A model generated the notes under the pieces. The model did not search any database, was not told the DNA's origin, and saw only the letters and a list, made by a program, of their open reading frames with translations. Positions 44,001 through 55,109 of a stretch of DNA of 64,000 nt are shown here, in pieces. Source of the DNA: Casuarius casuarius (taxonomy: Eukaryota > Chordata > Aves > Casuariiformes > Casuariidae). The position numbers and the translations under genes are program-made. Location: the NCBI GenBank assembly GCA_003342895.1, contig PTFA01000496.1, positions 186,001 to 250,000 on the forward strand, given 5' to 3'. Numbering within the stretch: position 1 is the stretch's first letter; every line of letters starts with the position of its first letter.

Positions 44001-47000
44001 TCTGTCCATTGCGGTTCCTTGTGCAATGCATTTACTTCAGTGCATGGGTATATATGTGTGTGTGCTCTTCAGTGTGTGAGGCAGAGGGGAGAGGGGGAAG
44101 CACATCCAGTTCGAATAGTTAATAGGCACAGCAGCCTTTATGACTGTTTGCTCTGCGCAGAAGCTTTGTTAGAAACAGCACACTAGTAGGCGTGACACTG
44201 AAATGGCATAGAGGATCAGTCCAGCTGCGCTGGGTGAAACGCAGTGGTTTCCATTTTCAGAGGTTCATGTCACCTAATGTAGACAGAGCACTGATAAGAA
44301 CCTCAAAAAAGCAATGGCTGCAATCCTCAGCATTAAGTACATTCCCTCCTGGTGAGAGCAGGTTTGTCTTTCAGCCTAGCAGTCATGATTACCCCAAACT
44401 CAACTGTATCCAAAGATACTGCTCTCGGCAGGACCCAGGGTGAACACAGTCTCCTGCGTAAGACTGATCAGCAGGAATAATTTCTGTTTCCAAAAAAATA
44501 TGCATACTGGGGCTATTTCTGGGTGGGTCACATGCTGCTGCTAATTTGCATGCAGAAGACAGTTAAGTACAGCTAGCACAGACATGCTCTCCTAGCAGCA
44601 ACACAGTGGATTGTGGTGGACGTTCAGGAAAGGAGAAGAAGCCACAGGATTTTTCTACCATGCACAGCTGGGCTAGGCTTTGAAATGGAAGATCAAGAAT
44701 GGAATAGTATAAACATGATTTTTAGGAACGGGCAACTGTGTCAGATACTCATTCTTCTTGTGGCTAAGGGCAACTCGGTTTTCTTTCTTTTATTCTTTTT
44801 ATTCTTTTCTGTCTATGAGATAACATGTACAGTACAGACCATATCTTACTGGGGCTTTATTGTATTTTATGGACCAAAGACATTCTGACATAACTCAGTA
44901 CCAGGGAGGAACCAAAGCTAAAGCTAACACTGTGAAAATGGTGGTGTAAACAGTGAAGGATCTGGCTTCCAGAAAAATGTCTATAAATGAAGTAGTAAGA
45001 TCTGCATGGTAATCACAGTTCACCAATGAAGTCAGAGTACTTAGTCCAGCTTTACCTGGGGTCAAATTCTCAAAACATTTCCTTTAGCAGAACTGCTCTG
45101 GGTTTATCCCAGCAGAGTTAAGTACAAACTTATCACTCTGTATGTGCTACAGAAAGCCTGTAAATTGAAGAGGAAACATTGTGTTCCCCTAATTAGCCTA
45201 CAGAATTTTCCACTCTTTCATCCTCCCTTGTCACTGCACACCCCTCTTTTTTTTACTGGGTGATGATATGATTTATAGGACAAATACAACTTTGTTTGCA
45301 GCACTGTACTTAGTGATTAACAAAAAAAGAAAGTAGATTTTTACTTTCCTCAGCTATTTCTCTTTTATCTGCAGGCGCCCCCAGGAGAAGAGATCTGGAA
45401 AACTAAAAGTCCTCTAGATATTATACCCCTTCTTGCTTCTTAGAAATGTTTCTCTAAATGGGATCAGCCATCACTTCCTATTAGTACAACCAGCCCTTTC
45501 AGTGATGACATTACACAATGGGCAAGACTGTGGTTACTTAGAGTCATAAGACCGGTCTTGTGAATATACTCCTGTGTCCTACTGCATTCTGCGGGGAGAG
45601 TGCTTCACTTTGCAAAACTATTGCAAAGATTTGAAATCTCAAGTGGATGCAGAATGGTTTACAGCTGCTCTCAGCTTTTTACCAGCATCCTGGCATTATG
45701 CACCATCTCTTAGTCTCTTCTGTGTCCATTTTTCATAGACACTATCTAGTTCACCTTGTTTTTTCCTGCTGAATAGGACCAGACTCTCATGCTGTTGTGA
45801 AGACTAGGAAGTCTTCCTTGGAGGAAGCATTTTAGGACTATGGGAACAGGTCTCAGATGGTGCAGTTCAGTGTCATTCCCTTGCCAAGGGAGTGGCTTGA
45901 AATCTAGACCCTAAGTATATGGTCTGTGTATGGTTTGTGGTATTTGCTTTCAATGCTTTTAGCAGTCTACAACACCCATTCTGAAATGCCAAGAGGCCTC
46001 CCACTCCTTAAACATTCCTAGCTGGAGCAACACTGCCAGGGGAGTGTGTCTGTGGGATGTAGGAGAGAGAGGGTATTGTGCAGGAACCGATGGAAAAGGG
46101 ACAGCAGATGCACCAGGAGAAGGTGGATGAGGCAGGGATGGGATTTAGTTTAGAGTTACAGAAAAAAAGCCAGAAAGCGCTGGAGGCAGAACTGAAGGAA
46201 AAGCATGACTGCAGGGAGCCACACCACCCTCCCTCAGCTACTTACTGTGATGATGGGTCATCTCATCTGCTGAGTGGCCAGAAGGTGACAGCATATCCTA
46301 TCTGCTTCTACCCTTTGTACAGCTAGATTCCTTGAGCTGGTCACCACTGTCCATGTCACTTGTCAGAGGTTAGATGCCAATCCACTCCCTTACAGCCCAC
46401 CTGCAAGGTACATGTCCTGCAGTGCAACTTGTGTTGTTGCAACAGGAAGGACTGAGGCTGCTGGTTGAAGACTCCCTTCAGAATTTGAGATTATTCCAAA
46501 TGTTGGGACAACAGCAGGCACATCTGGGGACATTCAGGCTCGAGGCTGGGACTGAGCAGTTTTCATTTTAAGACATTGCATCAGAACAAAGCATTAGCCA
46601 GGGCTGGAGGTTCTTAAAATCCCTATGTGCCTGAGCTGTCTTAGTGGATTAATGGCCAGGTATTATCAGTGAAGCAGATGCCCTCAGTTTGACTTTTTGT
46701 CTGGTCTCCTTTTCTTCCAACTGGATGGAACTAGGGAATGCTACAGAGGCAGAGAACAATGTGCTTGCTACCTTTTATGGGAGAATGGACACAGATTTGC
46801 AAGTCACTACGAAGTATTTATTCCCTGCAGTGGAATTCAAATGCAGTCCTGCATTTTGCTGGCTCTCTGCCCCGATGAGAATTTTGTTTGGGACAGAGCT
46901 ATACCAGTGGATTTCAGTGAGTCCTTAGACAGAAAAATTGTGTGTACGACAGGCTCTGGTAAGCAAGGGTGCACTAAAGTGGGCTCCTAAACACCATGCA

Positions 47001-47190
47001 GTAGGAACTCTTGTCAAGATTTTGGAACAAGATTCCCCCCCTCAGGAAAGTAAACCCAGTCCTCTAAATTCTTCACTGATAGAGAAACTAAATTATTCCA
47101 GTATTTTACTTGCAAGTCCAGTTTTCTTGTTTTGATATAGGTTCCTCATGCTATATAGGCCTGATTTAAAAATTAACAAGCAGACTCCTT
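41020..47190. other. intergenic sequence
   Basis: No gene supported. A region resembling the palindromic repeat family (GGGGTCAAATTCTC..) starts near 45059 but is too weak to call. A pyrimidine-rich stretch lies near 44783-44810. Reading frames are at most about 97 residues and show no domain features. Confidence 0.5.
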
Positions 47191-47196
47191 CAGCAA

Positions 47197-47285
47197 AGCC
47201 CCATTCTGATCTCACTATACAAATCTGGGATAGATCGAAGGAAGTCAGTGACCTAACGTGGGTGTAAAGTCAGTATGAGTGAAAA
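47197..47285. mobile_element. old palindromic repeat remnant
   Basis: GCCCCATTCTGATCTCAC, AAATCTGGGATAG, GAAGTCAGTGACC and GGTGTAAAGTCAGT occur in the order expected of the family 'ccagattctgatctcac..gtaaatctgg..gaagtcagtgg..ggtgtaaa'. The body is short and diverged. Confidence 0.55.
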
Positions 47286-48219
47286 AACAGCCAGTCCAGC
47301 AGCAGCTATCTCAGCTGTGTAGGTGTCTGTGTACGCAATTATAATAGCGACCCCAAAAGGAAACACGAACGAGGTGATCACTTCACAGAATATATGTGAA
47401 ACCTTCTTCATAAATGTTTAAATAGTCAGCATTGTGGTGCAGTCCCTTCAGAAAAAAAAAAAAAAAAGTGCCTTAGCAAAGAAAAGAACTGCTTGCAAAA
47501 GAGGCAGAGTATTCCCACCCCCCTCAATCCTGTCCACTCCCCTGGTTGTGATAACCCTTCACCCCTTCAGTGCTTCTATGCTAACTTCTTTCTCAAGGAG
47601 ACCAAGTGCTGCAAGAAAAATAAGCGGTTGGCTTAAGTCAACAACAACAACAAGAATGTGGAAAAATAAACTCTCAGAATATTGTTAAAAGCCCAGAGGT
47701 CACAAGCCCAAGGACAGTGGCATTCCGGTGCACCCAGAGCATGACACTCCTCAGCATAGTGGCAGATTTCCAGAGAATAAGTTTTGCAGAGGGCCAAAAT
47801 GTGGCACCTAACAGGCATTAGGGAACCCTTGGACTGATAATTGCAGAAATCATTAAGCGATCTGAATCCCTCTGTAGAAACCCCAGAAAAATTGGCTATT
47901 GCGGCTGGGATTTGGTCCCATTCCCAGGTGAACTTGAGCAAACCACATGGAGCACCTCCAGGCTACTGCTGCCCCAGGTGTCACACAGATCTCCCTCTGC
48001 TAGTGCTGACCTGCAGCGCTATCCCGCAGAGCATTGTTACCCCAGGTCTTAAAAGCGGGTTAGCTGTCTGAGAACAGCTGTGTGCCTAAATAACACGCCC
48101 TGCCTCTTAGCCATACTTATCATCCTGGGCTGAGCAGCCCACAGATCTAGCTTCAGTATTCCCCCTTCCAGAGCTGGATGAGACGGCAACAACTTGGGTC
48201 TCTCTGCATGGTGCTCCCC
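47286..48219. other. intergenic sequence
   Basis: An A17 run lies at about 47450-47466 with no poly(A) signal or retrocopy body recognised, and a CAACAACAACAACAA run near 47640. No gene. Confidence 0.5.
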
Positions 48220-48330
48220 TGTCTCTTTAGACCTCATTTTCCTCATACGTGAAACAGGGGCAACTCCCAGCTATTTCTGTTTTCATGAAAACCCTTCTTT
48301 GTCTCACGTGAGTGGTACTGATACACTGAA
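48220..48330 (+). mobile_element. probable MIR SINE fragment
   Basis: 'cctcattttcctcatacgtg' followed by 'aaacaggggcaac' mirrors the MIR core 'cctcagtttcctcatctgtaaaatggggataa'. The flanks are more diverged. Confidence 0.5.
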
Positions 48331-48964
48331 AGCTTCTTGAACAGTGATATTGGGATCCACATAGGTGCCTTTGATAGACTCAAAAAGTTTTCTCTGCTGC
48401 ATCGTTAAAAGCAATGGCAGAGAATGTTCTCTAGAGTGAGTGCATGTGCTTTCCATGAGAATACAGGTAATCCTAGAAGCAGCTTTTTAAGGCTTCAGTA
48501 GTGTCCTCTGGTGTCCCTGGGTTATGGTCTCCCAGAAGCCCTCAGAAGCCATTGGACATCAGGTGGACTGGGAACCTTAGAGGCTCAGGTACCTGGGAGA
48601 ATTGTGCCACAGCTCCTGCAGCACCTAGGGAAAACAACACCGAAGCATGTGTGGCACCCTTCCACCGCCCAAATGTAGGTGGCTGGTAACATTTCAGATG
48701 TTTTTAGGTAATGCTTTCTGGCTTCCAGCTGTTGCTTTAGAAGGATGTAGGTCTCCCATGGGCCCTGTGTTGGGTCTGTCAGCTCCCTGTGGATGCCATG
48801 GGTATACCAGCAGTGCAGTTCAGATGACTCAAAAACCCCTGTGTTAGGCAACTGAACTGTGCCAAGGGTGTTGGGACAGCAGGAGGATGCAAGAAAACAA
48901 TGGTGGCTGCAACAGAACCAGAGGGAAGTAGAAATGGTGAAGGTAACTGCAAATAGCAGAAGAA

Positions 48965-49180
48965 TGAGCTCAGGGCTCAGGTGCTCGGTTAAGAGTCAGG
49001 AGGGCTTCATCCGGGTCCCTGTCATGGGCTTCTGTATAATCAGGGCTTTTTCATCTTTCTCTGTCTTGCTTTTGCCATTTGTAAAACAGAGATGATAATA
49101 CTCTCTTTCCAAGCAAGCTATTTAAACAGTTATTACATGTCTGTACAGTGCACAGTACAACACGGACTCTCATCATACTT
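48965..49180 (+). mobile_element. MIR SINE, nearly complete
   Basis: The left part 'aagagtcaggagggcttcat' corresponds to MIR 'gggagtcaggagacctgggtt'. The core 'gccatttgtaaaacagagat' with 'gataatactctc' corresponds to 'catctgtaaaatggggataataata'. The right part is more diverged. This is the best-preserved MIR in the window. Confidence 0.75.
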
Positions 49181-49639
49181 TTCTCACAAAAAACAAAGGG
49201 AGAGAAAAGAAAGAGGGGACTATTCCTCCTACTCTTGTTCCATCTCTTCAATCATGTCCTGAGGCTGACTCTCTGAAAAGCAGAGTACGAAGGAAGCATG
49301 GCTGTCCTCCATTATACCTACACTTGTGCAGTTTGCATTCGAAACATGAGGACAGACCTTTATCCAAACACCAAAACCACACGGAGCCTAACTTTTATTT
49401 GTCTCTTGATTAGCTGCTTTTTTTTTTTAACTTAAACTGGAACATCCTACCCTCTCCCTCTAATATGTTTTTCCCCTTTTAAAAGTGTATCTGTTGCCCC
49501 AAGTGCATCTGAAATGAGTGAACACGTTATGTGGTGCTTCAGGGAATTCCTGAAGAACTGATTCAATTCTTCTGGGATCGGCATTCTGAGAACTGAGAGC
49601 ATAAGTGCTGCAAAACCTGTTTGTGAATCAAACCCAGAC

Positions 49640-49689
49640 ATTAATATATATTAATATGTGTGTGTGTGTGCATGCGCGCACGCGCATGC
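49640..49689. repeat. palindrome joined to a 36-nt Z-DNA-prone tract
   Basis: A perfect 16-bp palindrome ATTAATATATATTAAT (49640-49655) runs into (TG)n and then GCATGCGCGCACGCGCATGC (49670-49689), itself an 18/20 match to its own reverse complement. Purine and pyrimidine alternate without a break from 49654 to 49689. Confidence 0.9.
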
Positions 49690-52390
49690 TAAAGGAAAAG
49701 ATAAAGGTTGACACAAAGAGAGAAAATGAGAGGCAGAAAAAAACACTAGGATCCTCAGGGTTTTTTTGGTATGTTTTTTTAAGTGAAAGCTAATGGAATC
49801 CAATATAACTGCTGAAACCTTGTCATCCTTGCTATCAGTGAGAACCTTTGAATAAGCTAAATCCTTAATCAGTATAGCCTAAGACCCCAATGACTATGTG
49901 TAGAAGTGTTAGTCCAGATAAATCCTTGAAGGTTTCAAAGATTTGAAGAGCACTGGCACTTTTCTGTGTAGTGCCTGCCCTTTGTCCTTTTCTCCATGAT
50001 GTCATTATTGAAGTTTTACACTCACTATGCATGGTGTAAGTTGACATTGACAGTTTCAACACTTTCACACTGACTCTGGAGGATTGTTAGCTTTGAAGCT
50101 ATTTGGCCTTGAGCAGTGAATTCTTTTTTTGAGCTCACACTGGCTTATAATATCTGAGAAGGTTTGCATCAGTATAGCCCCAGCTTGAATTATGAGAAGA
50201 GGCTGGTTTCCAAGTTGGAACTGATACCCACATGATAGGAATAGAGAACATTATCCCATTTCAGATGGGCAACAAAGTCAGTGTTCCTGAATCCCCCTGG
50301 GATGCAGTAATGAGTTTTCATTTTAACATCACAGTTAAAGCAACATCAGCAGCATGGCTTTTCTTGTAATCAGAACTCTGAAGAGCAGTTAGGCTTGGAA
50401 GCGACTGTAAGAATATGTGCTCTTCTGCCCTGTGATCTGTTTGTTATTAGCCATTTTGGAAATATCTGCATGGGGCCAGAGGCATATTTCATATGAGTGT
50501 AATTCAAGTATTTTATGAAAATAAAAATAAAAATGCTGTGTGGTGATTTAGACACACTGAATATCAAAGTGCACAAGCACTAACAAGCAACACAAAGAAA
50601 CTGAGTGTTTAGATGCTTACTTGTGCCAGTTGTCCCATGGACCTTGAGCAGGATGACGCACATGAGCAAAAACTTAAAGGCCAGGCCCAAAGCCTCAGGC
50701 ATTCTTGGACCTATTGATGTTAGCCTTTGAGACCCCTGAACTCACTTTGACATCAGCTGGAGCTGAAGAGACTTCAGTATGTACCTACATACCTCTGGGA
50801 AGCTAGACACTGGCTCCCTTGCAGATGAGCATTGGTGTACCTTAAGGGTTGTGGGAGAGAAAATCTGCTAGGAGCCATGGGCTGAGTCTGCCTCCATACT
50901 TAACATTTCTAGCTTTCTGTGGAGTTTCCTGGTGAAGATAAAACATGATAGTGGGACATAAAGCTATCCCAGACTTACTAGCTCAGCAGGTAAAACGCCA
51001 TCAGTTGATAACTTGATTGAGTACAAATGGCACTGTAGAGTTCACAATACAGTGCTCCTTTTGCTGTTCTCAACAGACCACATCAAGAGCAAATCCAGCT
51101 TAAAAATGAAAGAGTAAGGATGGAATTAGATCTGATTGTTTTGGAATACCTGTTCCAGTCTTTTATATAAGGATGAAAAAAAGTAAGTCCCTGAATCAGG
51201 ACAAGAGTATTTTCTCCACCTGTGTGTGTATTCAGCTGTAATCCTTTAGCCAGATACTGTGAGCAGTCACAAGGCTTATTCAAACAGCCTCGGATCTATT
51301 TTACAGCCACAAACTCCGCTAACCTGAACCCCTCTCCAGAAATTTTTTGCATCACTAAAAGCTTTTGTTGGATGCCCTCGTAGGCAATATTTCCCTACTG
51401 CAAATCCGAGAACTATGTGCAGAACAAGGAAAATGTTAGTGTTTGAAGAGGCACAACAACCTCAACACAGCAACGAAGTAGTCATTTGAGGGATAAATAA
51501 AGGACTCTTCCACGGAAATTTTGGCAGTGGTTTGCAAGCTCTGCCCCTGCACCCCAGCTGCTGCCCTCCCCACTGCAGCCTAGTGTTAGAGTCCTGCAGC
51601 CCCCCTGGTCCTTGCACCCTAAGCAGTGACACGAGAGGGTTCAGGGTATTATCATCATTCCTCAGATGAAGCCATTTCTGTAGCCTGCTCACCAAGAGGT
51701 GCAGACAGTTTCTTCTTCTCCCAAGCTTCAGACTACGGAGCTTTCCTGTCCATCTATTCTTTTCTCTGAGGGTGAATCTTCCCATACGTTATTTTTAGGG
51801 GATGTGGCCTTGATGACCAGTCTTAAAGGGGAAATCTGTTTTCTGAGGATATCTGTTCTAGAAGAAAAACATGTACCTGAATTCTTCCCTGTTGCCTCAC
51901 GTGCTGTCTTGCTGGGAGGAGTAAATGAATGATATCTGCAAACACTGGGGTGAAGGTGTTTTTCAGCTTTTGGTTGTGACAACCCACATTCAAGTCAATG
52001 AACTTACATTGGTATAAAATCTCTGTAAGGTGCGAGACTCTCATCACCAGCAATGTAATGTTAATCAGCTCCACTTCTGAAATAACTTAATACTTGCGTG
52101 TGTGCAAACAAGAACAGAATTTGGTTCACTGATTTCACTGGATTCACTTCCAGTTAACATTATGGCATGTGAAAGGTAATAGATTGAGTGTTTCTGACGG
52201 AGAGATGATATTTTAAGGTTCTGGAACAATCTTCTTCCAAGAGTACAAATAGGTAGGAAGAAGAAATGACTGTCTGAACCAAGTAAAATCTTATTAAAAT
52301 GCTGTAAAATGACAATAATAATTTCATTATTTGACTTTTTTACTTGAACGTTGGATAAAGTAGAATGAAGTCTACTGCTGAAAGCACTTC
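49690..52390. other. intergenic sequence
   Basis: No gene found. A segment near 51640-51690 (GGTATTATCATCATTCCTCAGATGAAG) faintly resembles a reverse MIR core. Nothing else was recognised. Confidence 0.5.
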
Positions 52391-52462
52391 GGGCCAGATA
52401 CTCAGTCTGTGTAAATTACCATAACACCACTGAAATTAAAAGTCTTACACTGATTTTCACCC
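52391..52462. mobile_element. old palindromic repeat, clear family member
   Basis: GGGCCAGATACTCAGTCTGTG, TAAATTACCATAACACCACTG and TTACACTGATTTTCACCCG follow the family pattern 'gggccagatcctcagctggtgtaaat..catagctccactg..ctacactgatttacaccc'. The right half is roughly the reverse complement of the left half. Confidence 0.6.
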
Positions 52463-55085
52463 GCATAGGCTAAGGTTAAACAATTGTACCGAATTATCCT
52501 TGCATCCTGTACAACCTATGGCACTTCACTACCAGTGCTCTGGAGTCTGCCAGTGTTACTGCACTTGTAAATTGCTTCTGGCTATCTTCTCAGTAAGTCA
52601 CCAGAAATGTAACAAAAATCAATACAGGGAAAAAAAGTCTCCTTGCTGCTATGATTTTCTTCCACTAACATACAGCCAAAAAGGTTTGTAGAAAGACTAC
52701 TTCCAAAGCTTCAAATCATCATTTATTTTTTCAGCAATTTACTATCTCAGTATAAAAATTCTTTTCCCTGTCAAGCAGTACCATTATAATGCACAGCTCA
52801 AGAGTGTTTGGTTTAGTGATGTTTTTGTGAGCACAAAAATAATCTCATTTCTTTGTTCTTAGGAGAGCCATTGTTCTGCTGTAGTAAGTGACAGTTAGTC
52901 CTTAGAGAGTTTGGGTCAAAAACTTGTCTTAAAGCTGCTTGACTTGGCCTTACATGACACTGTTCCAGGACCTGGCTTCCTGATTAGGAAAGTTTAGATA
53001 AGGCTGCATAATGTGTCAAAATCTCTGCACAGGGTGAATTTCCTCCTCTTGTTAGGTTAAAGATAAAAGTATTTGCCAGATACGGACTTAAGAATATGTA
53101 TGTGCTGCTGTTGAGAGCTATGATATGAAATTCCTATTGACTTTCCATGACAGCTACTATATCATTTATTACCAAAACTCTTGTTCAGTTACTCAGTGGT
53201 TTCTCTCATCTCTTGACCAAATGTTTCTGTACAGAACTACCATCCTAGTTCCCATATAACTACTTTCCGTTTGGTGTCGCATTTCCACAGATGTTAGATT
53301 AGCAAATGGGTGACGAGAAACTGTAGTGAACATTTCCCAGGTACCAGTGTGGTTTTACACCATCCACAAAACAGTGCTTTTTCCTCAAGGGTAGAAGTGC
53401 CAACTTTTCCCTAAAAGAGTGAGCCCCATTTATTTATTGGTCTCTGCCTGCAATGTATTTGTGCATAGAAAGCACCAGGAAATGTGGAGCAAACCCTGAC
53501 TGACCCAGGGGTCCCCTGAGAGGCCTGCATCAGGATTATTTGGGTGTCAGTGCATTCTGGGAGGTCAGAAGAAAAACTTGAGGTAAACTTTTAACAACGA
53601 GACACGTTTGACTGTAAGCACAGATAGGGAATGAGATTTAATTACCTTGGAGACAAAGAAGGACCTGGATCAGATTTAGGTTTTTCATCATTTTGCCATT
53701 TTTAACAGGGCTGGGTGGTGGGGGAGTGGGGCAAAAGACATCTGAAATATTTACAGAGTTTGGGAATAGTAAGGGGAGCAAGGTAGGATAGAAGGTTAAT
53801 GCCATCTTTAATTTGGAAAAACTACTCTCTCCCTGTGACATATGCCTATGGGATAGTCTTGATATATGCCTGAGTGCATTCAAAATGTCAGCCAGACGTT
53901 CATTAGTTTCCACCTTCCCCTTGAATGCTTCTCGACAGTCTAGAAGTTGCCTGCAAGAGTCTAGAAGTGGAGATTATCCCAGTTATATAGCCATAAGGAC
54001 ATTGCTTTTGGAGAGGGGCAAAAGAAATCGGTCGTGTAACTCCCCCTTGCCCCTGCAGCAGTAGTGAGAAACGTGAGGTGCTCCTTGAGCTTGTGTGCAC
54101 TGACACCCGTCCCAGAGCCATGCTGCGCAGGACGTGTCGTGTTGCACCAACCTGCTGACTGCAGGGCTTGGCAGAGCAGTACGTTTGGCTAGGAAGAAAA
54201 CAGATGATTTATTTTTTTAATACCAGCACCGTAAATAGTGCCTCTAACTTTGTTTCTTTCACTGATGCTGATTAACAGTGCTGCTGGATTATTCCCTTCT
54301 GCAGCATGTTAGCATAATGATGTTTAAGGATACTTTAAAGCAATAGATGAGGTGACGTAAGAGGCAAACCCACGAGGTACCCAGGGCCTTCCCAGACAGC
54401 CCTGTGCATCCTCAGCTGGCAATCTCCAAACGTTAGCGACATCCCCAGGAGAGGAGCTTCCCTCCAGAGGGCTCAGGGCCCCTTACAGTATTAGGCCTAC
54501 AAGGTGACACTGTGTTTTACTCTCCACAAATCCACCCGCTTTGTTTGGACAGGATTTATCTCATCATAACCTGATTTCTCTGAACTCTGGGGTTATGCTT
54601 GAGGGGTATCTGAAAGAACAAGAGGAAGCCTTTAAAGTGGGCTTCTTGTTAGTACCACACAGTGGGATTTGGTTGCCATCTGCTTGCTGAACACTGATAA
54701 GCCACATGCAGCATTGCTGGGATACCTGAGAAGGCATCCTTATTGCTCTCCTCTGTCTCTACGTGTAGGGTTTCATTGATTACACGCTGAAGGAGCTGGT
54801 GCTAAACGAACAAATAAACATGTGTCTCTCAAAGCTCCATAATATTTATAGTGCCAAATACCTGAGGCTGCCTTAATCACAGACCTGTATGCAGCCACTT
54901 GCTGCAAAATAAGGATTTTCTGATGTTTTATCTATTCCAGATCCTAAACTCTCCCCTAAATCCTCACTGAAAAAGTCAGCCATTGACATGTCAGTAGAGC
55001 AGTGAAACACACTTGGGACTGCATCGTAGCTGCCCCCAGGAGTCAGTGAGACTTGTGCGGTGGTGGTGGTGGTTTTATCACCATC
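52463..55085. other. intergenic sequence
   Basis: No gene, RNA gene or recognisable mobile element. A purine-rich GGTGGTGGGGGAGTGGGG run lies near 53713. A GGT trinucleotide run begins near 55060, just before the palindrome at 55086. Confidence 0.5.
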
Positions 55086-55109
55086 ATTATTGTTATTAAT
55101 AACAATAAT
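55086..55109. repeat. perfect 24-bp palindrome
   Basis: The half-site ATTATTGTTATT (55086-55097) is followed with no spacer by its exact reverse complement (55098-55109). It contains AATAAC/GTTATT and ATTGTT, so it could present paired SOX- or homeodomain-like half-sites or extrude a cruciform. Confidence 0.95.

Noticed and set aside
51640..51690. Possible reverse-strand MIR core
   Set aside because: Only a short AT-rich stretch matches, and the flanking MIR blocks are missing.
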